A stretch of 64,000 bases of DNA, taken from Nitrospira sp. (GTDB lineage Bacteria > Nitrospirota > Nitrospiria > Nitrospirales > Nitrospiraceae). The notes beneath the pieces are model-generated. The model did not search any database, was not told where the DNA came from, and saw only the letters and a program-made list of their open reading frames with translations. Both the position numbers and the translations under genes were made by a program. Within the stretch, counting starts at the first letter, position 1; each line of letters begins with the position of its first letter. The stretch lies in the NCBI GenBank assembly GCA_009594995.1, contig VOPR01000018.1, positions 1-64,000 of the forward strand, given 5' to 3'. Positions 7,262 to 15,913 of this stretch are shown piece by piece.

Positions 7262-9651
7262 CGCACTCTCACCACTCCTGAGGCTTCTCCGGTTCCCTCC
7301 GGAATATCATGGCCGGCATGTTTTGCCATTTGCAGCCGCACCGGCGAGACACCCGGAGATTTCGCGAGAAAGGTCAATCGCAGCAGCCGGCCGTCATCCT
7401 TGGTCGCGCTCGGTGAGCGATGCAGACGCAGTTCAACCACACCGGCCGCCGAGGACGAGGTGGCCGCCACCGGAGCTTTGCCGGCTTCAGTCCCCAATAC
7501 TTCTCCGAGCGTGGCATCCCGGAACTCGAGGATCTTTGGGTCAAACTCTAACGTGAACGTTTCGGTGTCGAAGCCGTGAGCTTGTGTTGCCAGCACGTCG
7601 ACTCGAAACTCTTTCTCCATCTGAACGGTGGCATCCGCAGGTTGGATGGATAAGTGCATTTCGGACAGCGTGGGCTCTGAGCTCGTTACCCCAGCCTTGG
7701 ACTTCTTCACAGCTTTTTTGTCAAAAACCGTCCCGGCCCCCCCCGACATATCAACATGTGCCGACACGGGCTTCGGCTGTATCGCAAATAACGGCGAGGT
7801 GGAATAGACGGACTCGGTCCCTGACCAGAACGCCTGCCCCTGCGGTCCGGGGATACGCAATGAATTCACGATATGGGGCGTGATGGTCAAGATCACTTCC
7901 GTCGTGACCCGCTGGGTTTTGAACGAGCTCAAGAGATTCCCCAGATACGGGATATCCCCGATCCATGGAATCGTCACCCTGGTGCGACGATCCTCTTCCT
8001 GCAGCAAGCCCCCCAGGATGATGGTTTCGCCGTCCCGCACGTTCAGCATGGTCTCTGCCGAACGGTTGCCGAACTTAAACTGCGTAATCGGCGGAGACTG
8101 CTGGAGCAGAACGGTATCGCCCAGGCGAATCACCTCGATCTTCATTTTCAGGGACAGCTCGTTCGCCAGGTGAATATTCGGTTCAACCGTCAACTTCACG
8201 CCGGTATCACGGAACTCGATCGACGTCACGGTCGAAGTGGTGGGAACCGCACCAGTGGCAGCTTGCCCCGGCAACACGTTGGTAGTGGATAACAAGATTG
8301 GCTGCTTGTCGCCGATATTGACCTCGGCCTTCTTATTGTTCAGCACTCGCACTTTCGGCGCCGCCAGGGTCTTCGCATCCGTGATCTGCTTAAAGAAATC
8401 CAATTGCACGTTGGTAGGGACCTTGAACAGATAACTGTCCTGACCCAAGCTTGCCAAATTGCGATAGGTAAACTGCTGCGCCAGCTCGCCGGCAATGGTC
8501 CCTGTAAATCCGGGAGGGACGAGCGCAGCCCCAATCTGCTTGGGATAAGAAAGTCCGTACTGCTGGTCGACCGTCCGGTTCACCTCCAGCACTTCCACAT
8601 CGAACAGCACTTCTGAGTCTTCGCGGTCGTTGGCCTGAATGATTTTCTCGGCCAGCTCCACTTTCTCCGGTTGATCACGAACAACAATCGTATTAAGCGC
8701 CTCATTGCCATGGATATGCTTCACATCCAGCATGGACTTGAGGAGCGCAACCATGTCCTTCGCCTTGGCCGAGGAGAGATAAAACGTCCGGATCATCAGA
8801 TCCTGATACTGTTCCTGCTTTTGTTTGGTATTGGGGCTGATGATGAACAGGCTCGGGCCGGCTTTCTGGGCAAAAAGACTGTTACTGTTTAAGACCAGCG
8901 ACAGGGCTTCGTCGAAGGGTTTTTCCTCTAGCGACACGGTGATAGGATCGTTGCGTACGTCCTTATCGAAGACGAAGTTGACGTGCGCCGCTTTTCCCAG
9001 TGCCTCTACGACTTCCTTCAATCCGGCATTGCGAAACTGCAGCGTGACCGGCTGTTTCTGCCGATCATCACGATCAGCTGCGTGCTGCTCTGCGGAAAGG
9101 CGGGCAACCCCGTCGAGTGCTTCCTTATAGGACGGGTCCAATTCCACCGCCCGCATATACCCGGCCATTGCCTCGTTCACTCGGCCCAATTGCGCCAGAC
9201 GTTCGGCCTCACGGTAACGATCGCGGGCCTCCTTGAATCGCAACGCTTCAGTCAGCCCGGATTCGTGCTCCTTACTCGTCGGTTCAATCGTGAGGGCACG
9301 CTTGAACTCCTCGGCGGCCTGATCGAACTGGCGATCCTTCAGCAACTGTCGGCCACGCTCATCGTGCGCCGCGGCAGCACGTTCTCTTGCCACCCGATAT
9401 TTGTTTTGAAGCGACGGTTCGAACGGATCATCTTTGAGCGCTTGCCGAAAGGCGACACTCGCCTCTTCCCAATTTCCCGCCGCGAGGTGCTGGTCCCCGC
9501 GTTTGACGTCAGGTGACGTCAAGGTGCCGCAGGCGGCGAGCGCAAGACACCAGGCCAGGCCGGTGGCGGTCGTGACGACCCCCTTCAGCCGTTTACTCAC
9601 AATATCGACGTGTGCCGAACGGAAGAATGAACGCATACATCTGCTCAACAA
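7258..9651 (-). CDS. gspD: Lipoprotein secretin with TPR and C-terminal cohesin-like domain
   Basis: A 797-residue outer-membrane secretin. The signal peptide ends in the lipobox LALAAC (Cys 41). TPR-like repeats span about 50-200 (for example AAEEFKRALTIEPTSKEHES). An STN-type domain (about 205-285) and an N1/NolW domain (about 290-375) follow. The secretin pore lies about 390-620 and holds DGETIILGGLLQEED and VPWIGDIPYLGNLLSSF-like signatures. Residues about 670-797 (HLSIQPADATVQMEKEF; TLEFDPKILEF) look like a cohesin-type beta sandwich. A TTG start at 9651 has GAGG 8 bases upstream; an in-frame ATG lies at 9636. It is the first gene of the minus-strand secretion operon and diverges from the acyltransferase at 9794. 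Confidence 0.93.
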   Translation of the reverse strand: MLSRCMRSFFRSAHVDIVSKRLKGVVTTATGLAWCLALAACGTLTSPDVKRGDQHLAAGNWEEASVAFRQALKDDPFEPSLQNKYRVARERAAAAHDERGRQLLKDRQFDQAAEEFKRALTIEPTSKEHESGLTEALRFKEARDRYREAERLAQLGRVNEAMAGYMRAVELDPSYKEALDGVARLSAEQHAADRDDRQKQPVTLQFRNAGLKEVVEALGKAAHVNFVFDKDVRNDPITVSLEEKPFDEALSLVLNSNSLFAQKAGPSLFIISPNTKQKQEQYQDLMIRTFYLSSAKAKDMVALLKSMLDVKHIHGNEALNTIVVRDQPEKVELAEKIIQANDREDSEVLFDVEVLEVNRTVDQQYGLSYPKQIGAALVPPGFTGTIAGELAQQFTYRNLASLGQDSYLFKVPTNVQLDFFKQITDAKTLAAPKVRVLNNKKAEVNIGDKQPILLSTTNVLPGQAATGAVPTTSTVTSIEFRDTGVKLTVEPNIHLANELSLKMKIEVIRLGDTVLLQQSPPITQFKFGNRSAETMLNVRDGETIILGGLLQEEDRRTRVTIPWIGDIPYLGNLLSSFKTQRVTTEVILTITPHIVNSLRIPGPQGQAFWSGTESVYSTSPLFAIQPKPVSAHVDMSGGAGTVFDKKAVKKSKAGVTSSEPTLSEMHLSIQPADATVQMEKEFRVDVLATQAHGFDTETFTLEFDPKILEFRDATLGEVLGTEAGKAPVAATSSSAAGVVELRLHRSPSATKDDGRLLRLTFLAKSPGVSPVRLQMAKHAGHDIPEGTGEASGVVRVR

Positions 9652-9793
9652 GGTTAGAACCTCTTTGGTATATCAAACTGACACACACGCGACAATGAGT
9701 TTCTGGCTTTAGGACGATGCCAAAAACACCAATCTCCCTCTAGATCGACAAATTTAAGACGCAACTGTAGACTAGCAAAATACGAGGCACCTG

Positions 9794-10861
9794 TTGAAGA
9801 AATCGCCGGTCAGCACGTTCCGAGAAATGCCCATCGATATAGCCAAAGGGCTGGGGATCATTCTCGTAGTAGCAGGGCATACGATTGCCGCCTGGGATAG
9901 CGGTCACGAGTCGCTTCATAAATTTATATATTCGTTTCATATGCCTGTTTTTTTGGGTATCAGTGGGCTGTATGTCGCAAATGCTCAACCGTTTCGCAAT
10001 TTCTTGGTTCAGAAAATTGAACGACTTATCGTACCCTTCCTATTCTGGACTCTACTTTATTTTTCCTTCGAACTGGCAAAGGGTAGCTTCAGAAGCTTCG
10101 TTGGCGACACAAAGAGCTTCTCCCTTTTTAGTACTGACGCAGTGTCAGCATTAGTACGGGTTCCCTTACTGGCCAACTGGGATGCCCTTTCAGCAGCGAA
10201 TGTGTTTGTTGATCTTTGGTTTCTACCTACGCTATTCAGCCTGGTGATTCTCCTACGTCTGCTGTCCCCTCTCACCAAACAACTACATCCAGCAGTGATG
10301 CTCTGCATCACCGTAGCCTTTTCCTACGCCGTTTATTATTTGTCTTCTAGCCTGGGCATCCGACCTTTAAATTTCTGGGGGATCGATATCGCAATATTTG
10401 CCTTGCCTTTTGTTTACCTTTTTCAATTACGGCAAATTATCTACCCACGCAGCACATTGTTGCTGCCAATCATGTTTGGTCTCGTATGGTACTTTGCTCT
10501 AACGACAGATGTAGCTGTTGCAACCCTTTCGGTTTCCAACTATTTAAACTTTATTATTAGTGCGTGCGCTGGCGTGATATTGATCCTATCCCTCTCCAAA
10601 ACCCTTGAACAAACGCAACTGGGGTCAATAATAAGCCGAATAGGCCAACGTTCTTATTGCATCTACGTCATGTCTGGACTGATTTCGTATTTAGCGGGGA
10701 TGATCACTAAGAATGTTGCGCCTAGTGCGCCTGACATATCCAATTTTCTAAAGTGCATTATGATCATTGGATCTGCGTATGCTTTGTACCCGATTCTTCA
10801 ATCCCACAGATTTTCCCAGCGATTTGCACTCGGGGAAGCTAAAAACAGCGGTAGGACATAA
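9794..10861 (+). CDS. Acyltransferase 3 family membrane protein
   Basis: A 355-residue polytopic protein with about ten membrane helices. The N-terminal signature (PIDIAKGLGIILVVAGHTI, the family His in the first helix; then FIYSFHMPVFLGISG) is that of the acyltransferase 3 / OafA-like family, which acetylates or otherwise O-acylates sugars and polysaccharides at the inner membrane. The start is TTG at 9794 with GAGG 6 bases upstream; ATG at 9827 is the alternative. It looks clearly more AT-rich than the secretion operon beside it and stands alone on the plus strand, which suggests acquisition with the glycan locus. Confidence 0.85.
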   Translation: MKKSPVSTFREMPIDIAKGLGIILVVAGHTIAAWDSGHESLHKFIYSFHMPVFLGISGLYVANAQPFRNFLVQKIERLIVPFLFWTLLYFSFELAKGSFRSFVGDTKSFSLFSTDAVSALVRVPLLANWDALSAANVFVDLWFLPTLFSLVILLRLLSPLTKQLHPAVMLCITVAFSYAVYYLSSSLGIRPLNFWGIDIAIFALPFVYLFQLRQIIYPRSTLLLPIMFGLVWYFALTTDVAVATLSVSNYLNFIISACAGVILILSLSKTLEQTQLGSIISRIGQRSYCIYVMSGLISYLAGMITKNVAPSAPDISNFLKCIMIIGSAYALYPILQSHRFSQRFALGEAKNSGRT

Positions 10862-11333
10862 GATCTTTCTACTTTTCAGTTCTTGCGAGAACCTTGAGGC
10901 AGCCATCAAGATTTGGTCTCCTCCTTCAGCGGCATGGCAGCAACCAGAGTCTCGAGTACCCCACATCACTCCTTCGCCCAATTAGCATTCTTCCCATTTC
11001 CTGAGGATTCTTGTGGAAGGCTTTACACGCTATCCTTTGCACTTCCCCGACGCAGCATGCTTCGGCGGTAAACCAATATGGCATACTGTGGCTTGGGTAT
11101 CGTTGCCTTCCACTTATCAGCAACTTATGCCTGGAAGATGGAATAGTGTGAAAAAAGGCAGGAATTGCTCTGGATTTTCGCCAGCATCACATCAACAATG
11201 TCGCAATGACTGCACACGTCAGTGCGCCGACATACAGCAGTCCAGAAACTCGCAGCGGCTATTGTTATATGCGATACAGCCCACCACCTATAGATTGTTC
11301 GCAATACCGGAGTGCACCTGCATCGCTATATGT
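10862..11333. other. Convergent intergenic region, no gene seen
   Basis: 472 bases between the converging acyltransferase and tviB-like genes. Only short chance frames occur and none has a ribosome site with a recognisable product. A small inverted repeat (gttct...agaac) lies just after the acyltransferase stop, but it is too weak to call a terminator. Confidence 0.5.
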
Positions 11334-12629
11334 TTATAGTCGCCAATATTTCACAGAACCCGGCAGGGTCTCCGGACTCAAGACACTCTTGACGTCAACC
11401 ACAACGTTGTTGCGTTGCTTGCGCAAGGGTTTCAGCAGTTCCGATACGCTCATGTTCAAATATTCACGGTGCGCCACCGCCAGGATAATGCAATCAAGCT
11501 GTTTGAGCTGGTCCCAGGACGACAGGCGCAGTCCATACTCACCCACCGCCTCCTCATGCTCAGCGAGCGGATCGTGCACGACAACCTGAATCCCATACTC
11601 TTTCAATTCATTGATGATATCCGGCACCTTGCTGTTCCGCAGATCCGGAACATTTTCCTTGAAGGTCAGCCCCAGCACGCCGACACGTAAATCGCTGACG
11701 GGGCGTTCGACCTGACTCAACAGCTTCATGGTCTGTTCAGCCACATATTTGCCCATGCTGTTGTTGATACGCCGGCCGGCCAGGATGACCTCAGGGTGAT
11801 ACCCTACTGATTCCGCTTTTGCGGTCAGATAATAAGGGTCTACGCCTATACAATGTCCCCCGACTAGGCCCGGATTGAATTTCAAAAAGTTCCACTTTGT
11901 TCCGGCCGCTTCCAGAACGGATCTCGTATCGATTCCTAAGCGATGAAAAATCAAAGCCAGTTCGTTCATGAGGGCGATATTCAAGTCTCGCTGCGTATTT
12001 TCGATCACCTTCGCCGCTTCCGCCACCTTGATACTGGATGCTCGATGAATTCCGGCCTTGACCACCAGACCATACGTCTGTGCGACAATTTCCAGTGACT
12101 CCTCATCCTGCGCAGAAACGACCTTGATGATGCGCTCCAGCGTATGTTCTTTATCGCCGGGATTGATGCGCTCCGGTGAATATCCGATCTTGAAGTCAAT
12201 GCCGCTTTTCATGCCGGAGGCTTTTTCGAGAATCGGCAGACAGTCTTCTTCGGTGGCACCTGGATACACCGTGGATTCATAGACGACGATGGCGCCGGGG
12301 GAAAGATTCGCGCCGATAAGTTCAGAAGCCTTCTTTAAAGCAGTGAGATCCGGCTGAAGCGCATCATTGATTGGAGTCGGCACCGCGACGATAATAAAAT
12401 CGACCGTCTTCAGATCGCTCGGCTCACACGTGTACCGGACTCGACTGGACTTCAAGTCCTGTGGCGAGACCTCTCCTGTCCGATCGACACCCTTGCGCAA
12501 CTCATCGATCTTCGACTTATTGATATCGAACCCGATTACCGGCGCAGATTTACCAAACGCCACCGCTATCGGCAGTCCGACATATCCCAATCCCACTACC
12601 GCAATCTGCCGCTGCATCTTCTTGGCCAT
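11334..12629 (-). CDS. tviB: TviB/WbpO-type UDP-N-acetylhexosamine 6-dehydrogenase
   Basis: A 431-residue nucleotide-sugar dehydrogenase that oxidises C6 of a UDP-sugar to a uronate in two NAD-dependent steps. The N-terminal Rossmann motif is AVVGLGYVGLPIAVAFG. The catalytic cysteine lies in GLVGGHCIGVDPYYLT. VPTPIND and ESTVYPGATEEDCLPILE are typical of the TviB/WbpO/VipA branch that acts on UDP-GlcNAc or UDP-GalNAc rather than UDP-glucose. ATG at 12629 has GGGGAG 5 bases upstream and is preferred to 12650. It is alone here, away from the main glycan run, but it could supply the uronate amidated by the amidotransferase at 33-35 kb. Confidence 0.9.
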   Translation of the reverse strand: MAKKMQRQIAVVGLGYVGLPIAVAFGKSAPVIGFDINKSKIDELRKGVDRTGEVSPQDLKSSRVRYTCEPSDLKTVDFIIVAVPTPINDALQPDLTALKKASELIGANLSPGAIVVYESTVYPGATEEDCLPILEKASGMKSGIDFKIGYSPERINPGDKEHTLERIIKVVSAQDEESLEIVAQTYGLVVKAGIHRASSIKVAEAAKVIENTQRDLNIALMNELALIFHRLGIDTRSVLEAAGTKWNFLKFNPGLVGGHCIGVDPYYLTAKAESVGYHPEVILAGRRINNSMGKYVAEQTMKLLSQVERPVSDLRVGVLGLTFKENVPDLRNSKVPDIINELKEYGIQVVVHDPLAEHEEAVGEYGLRLSSWDQLKQLDCIILAVAHREYLNMSVSELLKPLRKQRNNVVVDVKSVLSPETLPGSVKYWRL

Positions 12630-13241
12630 GTCACTCCCCTTGTCAGTCACACCCGCACCACCCGGTCAATGTTGAAAAAAGAATGGCAGAATATCGGCAA
12701 TCCGTCAACGATTTCCCAGGACTATCGTATTCAGAAGTCTTTCGGTTCCCCACACACTATGTGTGGCGCTATATTTTCGAGGACAACATAGAAGAGGACC
12801 CCTCACTCAAACAATCATCCTCACCTGCACTCACTGAGGTATTCCAGCTCACCGGAGTTGTGCGTCCAGCCACATCAACTGCCCCTTACTGCCAGACATC
12901 ACGATGTGCACGCAAGGAACGATTTTGGCCGAGACTGTCCTCTCATACACACACTAAGGGTTTTGGGCGGATTGCTTTCTTCATTGAAAGGACTCACCCG
13001 AGCCCTCTAAAAATCATGAAACCATTTGCAAGCTTAGGGAGCCTATTGTATGGTAAGACCGTTTTGGATGCTGCAGGCACTGATCTTGCTCATTCTAACG
13101 AAGGGGCGGGCAATTCTTCTGGACGGGAATTAGCATCTGTAGTCTCAGTTACCCCTGCTGGTGCCGCTGTAGTATCGACAAACCGGTCGCATGGCCACAT
13201 TAGCAACTACCCACATTCTCACTACGAACAAGAGGGCAATC
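12630..13241. other. Divergent intergenic region with regulatory space
   Basis: 612 bases between the diverging tviB-like gene and the secreted lectin-like gene. A 225-codon plus-strand frame at 12683-13360 overlaps the lectin-like start in another phase, has no recognisable domain and is rejected. Promoters for both flanking genes should lie here, but I see no convincing -35/-10 pair. Confidence 0.5.
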
Positions 13242-14132
13242 ATGGACGGCAACGCAACACTTCACGCCTCCAAGAGGTTGGCTACTATTGTGGCCGTGTT
13301 AACCCTAACCTTCGGGTTCACCACCCCACAGGCTCAGGCAGCCGGCGTTTGGACAAATGAACCAGCGGGTGCGGCGGTTTTGCTCGATTGTGGCTTCGAT
13401 ACCCCCACATGCTCTGGGCAATTGTTTGATCCCTACGGTACGGCTGGAAACACTTTAACTGTGCAGTCAGACAGCAAAGCCCCCCTCAGCCCTTCCAATG
13501 TTGTTCGCTCCACGATGACCTATCCGGACCGCACAGGGGGGACTGAATTACACTATGTTCACCCAACCCTTTTGACAGAAATATTTGTCGGGCTGTGGTG
13601 GCGTTCAAATCCCGAGTTTAGTGGAAACGGTGTAGGCAACAATAAGACCTTTTTTATTAGAGGACGATCTCAACAGAATGGCGTATTTGTCTGGCAAAAG
13701 CCTCAAGGAACGTCCACAAGTCGCCTGTATTGGACTAGCCAACTTCCCTATAACCTAAATCAATGCGGAGGGGCTGACATCGATCAGTGCTTTGCAAATG
13801 TAAATGACGTAACGTTGGTACCCGGCACCTGGTACAAGATCGAGGCCTATTTTAAAGCAAGCTCCTGCCCGACCTGCCGCGATGGAGTTCTTCGATGGTG
13901 GATTAATGGCGCACTAGCGGGCAATTACCTGAATTATGCATATGGTCCAGACGTAAGCGAATGGCTTTGGTCAGAAACATGGGATGGATTTACAGCAGGA
14001 TCAGGTTTTACAAGTAGTCCAGCTCACTACATCGATCATTTACACATTAGTGCTCCAAATGGAGGCGCCGGCACAGACAACCCTCCTGGCCCTCCGGCTG
14101 CCCCTACGATGAGAACTGTCACAACTCCATGA
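13242..14132 (+). CDS. Secreted concanavalin-A-like (lectin/polysaccharide-lyase-like) protein
   Basis: A 296-residue protein with a Sec signal peptide (hydrophobic ATIVAVLTLTFGFT, cleavage after QAQA). The mature part is rich in aromatic residues and beta strands, with FVGLWWRSNPEF, WYKIEAYFKAS and GVLRWWINGALAGNYLNY. This fits the jelly-roll fold of LamG and heparin/alginate-lyase-like proteins that bind or cut polysaccharides; catalytic residues cannot be assigned. Cysteine pairs near CGFDTPTC and CPTCRDG may form disulfides. The C-terminus ends in a Pro-rich linker (NPPGPPAAPT) of the kind that normally leads into a fibronectin type III domain, so the protein may be truncated. ATG 13242 has GAGG upstream. 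Confidence 0.65.
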   Translation: MDGNATLHASKRLATIVAVLTLTFGFTTPQAQAAGVWTNEPAGAAVLLDCGFDTPTCSGQLFDPYGTAGNTLTVQSDSKAPLSPSNVVRSTMTYPDRTGGTELHYVHPTLLTEIFVGLWWRSNPEFSGNGVGNNKTFFIRGRSQQNGVFVWQKPQGTSTSRLYWTSQLPYNLNQCGGADIDQCFANVNDVTLVPGTWYKIEAYFKASSCPTCRDGVLRWWINGALAGNYLNYAYGPDVSEWLWSETWDGFTAGSGFTSSPAHYIDHLHISAPNGGAGTDNPPGPPAAPTMRTVTTP

Positions 14133-14167
14133 TAGATGCACAGACAATGAATCGATTTCGAACTCCA

Positions 14168-14193
14168 GCTTGGCCCTTGTTCTAGGGCCAAGC
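14168..14193 (+). terminator. Perfect 10-bp stem-loop after lectin-like gene
   Basis: A 10-base-pair perfect stem (gcttggccct / agggccaagc) closes a 6-base loop 36 bases after the stop codon. It is GC-rich like an intrinsic terminator stem, but only ccttcct follows rather than a T run, so it may be an mRNA-stabilising or Rho-assisted 3' end. A 10-base palindrome (cctgatcagg) lies a few bases downstream. The rest of the stretch up to 14498 shows no gene. Confidence 0.55.
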
Positions 14194-14581
14194 CCTTCCT
14201 GATCAGGGTTGCACAATATGTCGATGACTACTCCTCTCGGTCACTGATGAGACTGAGAGGTAATCCAAGAGTGCTGCCGATACCCCTAAGATCACGTTGA
14301 TTGGAGCGTCAGCAGCCCTGTTTTCCTCACTATAATCTTAATTTTACCTGATGCCCCTGCCTGATAATCGAGACGACCATCTACGAATAGCGACCTGGAA
14401 GGCCCTGTTTCAACATTGAGCCATTCGAGCGTTTAAACCTATGCGAGCGTACACTGCTCTCTTGGCACCTCATCCCACGACTCAATCCACAGGCCTTCTG
14501 ACGTCTCCCCGGAAAACGACGGCACTTCTGAACTAGAGTAAGATACTGGCTTCGGCGGTCCTCGACGAAGGGAGTGGATCG

Positions 14582-14817
14582 ATGAAGCGGTCGAAATTCT
14601 CCGAAGAGCAGATCGTCTATACCCTCCGCCAAGCCGACAGCTCAGCATCGCCGAGCCAACATTTTATGCCTGAAAGAAGAAGTACGCCCATCTCGGCGTG
14701 AGCGAACTCCGCCGACTGCGGCAGGTGGAAGAGAAGAACGTCCGGCCCAAACGGCTCGTGGCCGATCTCTCCCTCGACAAGCACCTGCTGTCGGAGGCCC
14801 TGCGAAAAAAAGTCTAA
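14582..14817 (+). pseudogene. IS3-family orfA (helix-turn-helix subunit), broken
   Basis: It begins with MKRSKFSEEQIVYTLRQA, the usual N-terminus of IS407-type OrfA, then shifts frame at about 14640 where several codons of the family are missing. The downstream part (SELRRLRQVEEK, VADLSLDKHLLSEALRKKV) continues in another frame and ends at the TAA at 14815. In that frame the tryptophan codon normally found after FYA is a TGA stop at 14671. Two independent lesions mean that no functional OrfA can be made. Confidence 0.8.
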
Positions 14818-15649
14818 GGCCCGCCCGCCGCCGGGAACTGGCCCAGTGGTTTCACGGGACGTTTCAGGTGAGCTGTGCGCGGGCCTGTCGCTTAGCACAG
14901 TTTGGACGAGCCTCGTGGTATCGACGCAGCTGCGAGAAAGATCAGTCGGCGATCCGGCTGCGCATTCGTGATTTGGCTACATGCGGATTTGGGTCTTGCT
15001 GCGGCGTGAGGGGTGGCGCATCAATCGCAAGCGCGATCGCCGCTTGTATCGGCTCGATGGGCTCCAGCTGCGGATGCGAGTGCGGAGACGGAAGCATATC
15101 GCGTTGCACCGAGGCCCGGCTCCGGTCCCGGTGGGCCCGACCGAGCGCTGGAGCATGGACTTTGTGCATGATACCCTCGCCGACGGGCGATCGTTTCGGA
15201 TCTTAACGGTCGTGGATAATTGGAGTCGGCACAGTCCCCTACTAGAGGCAGGGTTTCGGATGACGGGGGAGACAGTCGCTCAGGTGCTCGATCGTGTCCT
15301 GGACACACCAGCGGTGCCCCGCTCGATCACGGTGGATCATGGGACGGAATTCCAATCACGCGCCTTGGAGGATTGGGCCTATCGGCGAGGCGTCCAACTG
15401 GACTTTATTCGACCGGGCAAGCCGGTGGAAAATGCGTTTATTGAATCGTTTAACGGGCGCCTACGGGACGAGTGCTTGAACGTGCATCAGTTCGCCTCGC
15501 TGGCCGAGGCGCAGGCCCTCATCGAAGCCTGGCGCGTGGACTACAATCAGCGTCGGCCTCACAGCTCGCTTGGGCACCTGACCCCGAACGAGTTCGTCGC
15601 ACAACGTCAGGGACAACAGACCGTCGAAGAAGCTCTCTGCTCTGGTTAA
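14817..15649 (+). pseudogene. IS3-family orfB (DDE integrase), frameshifted
   Basis: The N-terminal segment (RRRELAQWFHGTFQVS) and the catalytic rve domain are in different frames. The distal frame, 14981-15649, keeps the DDE triad: Asp in [13 protein letters not shown], Asp in [11 protein letters not shown] and Glu in [15 protein letters not shown], followed by [18 protein letters not shown]. At 14971-14983 the bases read D-L-A-T in the first frame and F-G-Y-M in the second. Both are expected family segments, so a short deletion fused them through the shared ttggc. Expression of a full-length transposase is unlikely. Confidence 0.8.
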
Positions 15650-15913
15650 GAACCGTCTCAGAACGGGGGCAACGTCAGGAGGCCAGAAATTCTCCCCTGA
15701 CTCTGTCTCCTTGACGGGGGAGCTTACGGGTTGACAATAGCTTTCCACGACGGCACTGTCCTCGTCGTCTTGACAGAAGCCCCAAACAATCTGCTATTGG
15801 AACGAATCTATCGTGAGGGAAATCAGGTCAAAACGCACTAGGAACAGGGAGCACAAAATTAATATCACTTAGAAGCATATTCACGAAGCCTACCATAGAA
15901 CACATTAGTTGCC

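Larger units (their letters stand above)
14499..15677 (+). mobile_element. Degraded IS3-family (IS407-like) insertion sequence
   Basis: About 1.18 kb bounded by imperfect inverted repeats that begin tgacgtctcccc on the left and, on the opposite strand, tgacgttgccccc on the right. Outside these, the flanks also mirror each other (ggcctt / ggaggcc), so the true ends may lie 7 bases further out. It contains broken orfA and orfB reading frames of the IS3 two-frame transposase. I see no target-site duplication, which fits an old insertion. It lies at the boundary between the lectin-like gene and the main glycan run. Confidence 0.8.

Noticed and set aside
12683-13241. Possible riboswitch upstream of the lectin-like gene
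   Set aside because: I looked for the conserved GEMM-type segments and found none in the right order.
12683-13360. 225-codon plus-strand frame before the lectin-like gene
   Set aside because: It overlaps the real start in another phase, has no ribosome site, signal or domain, and is explained by chance.
14499-15677. IS element as active transposon
   Set aside because: Both frames are broken, and no target-site duplication is seen.
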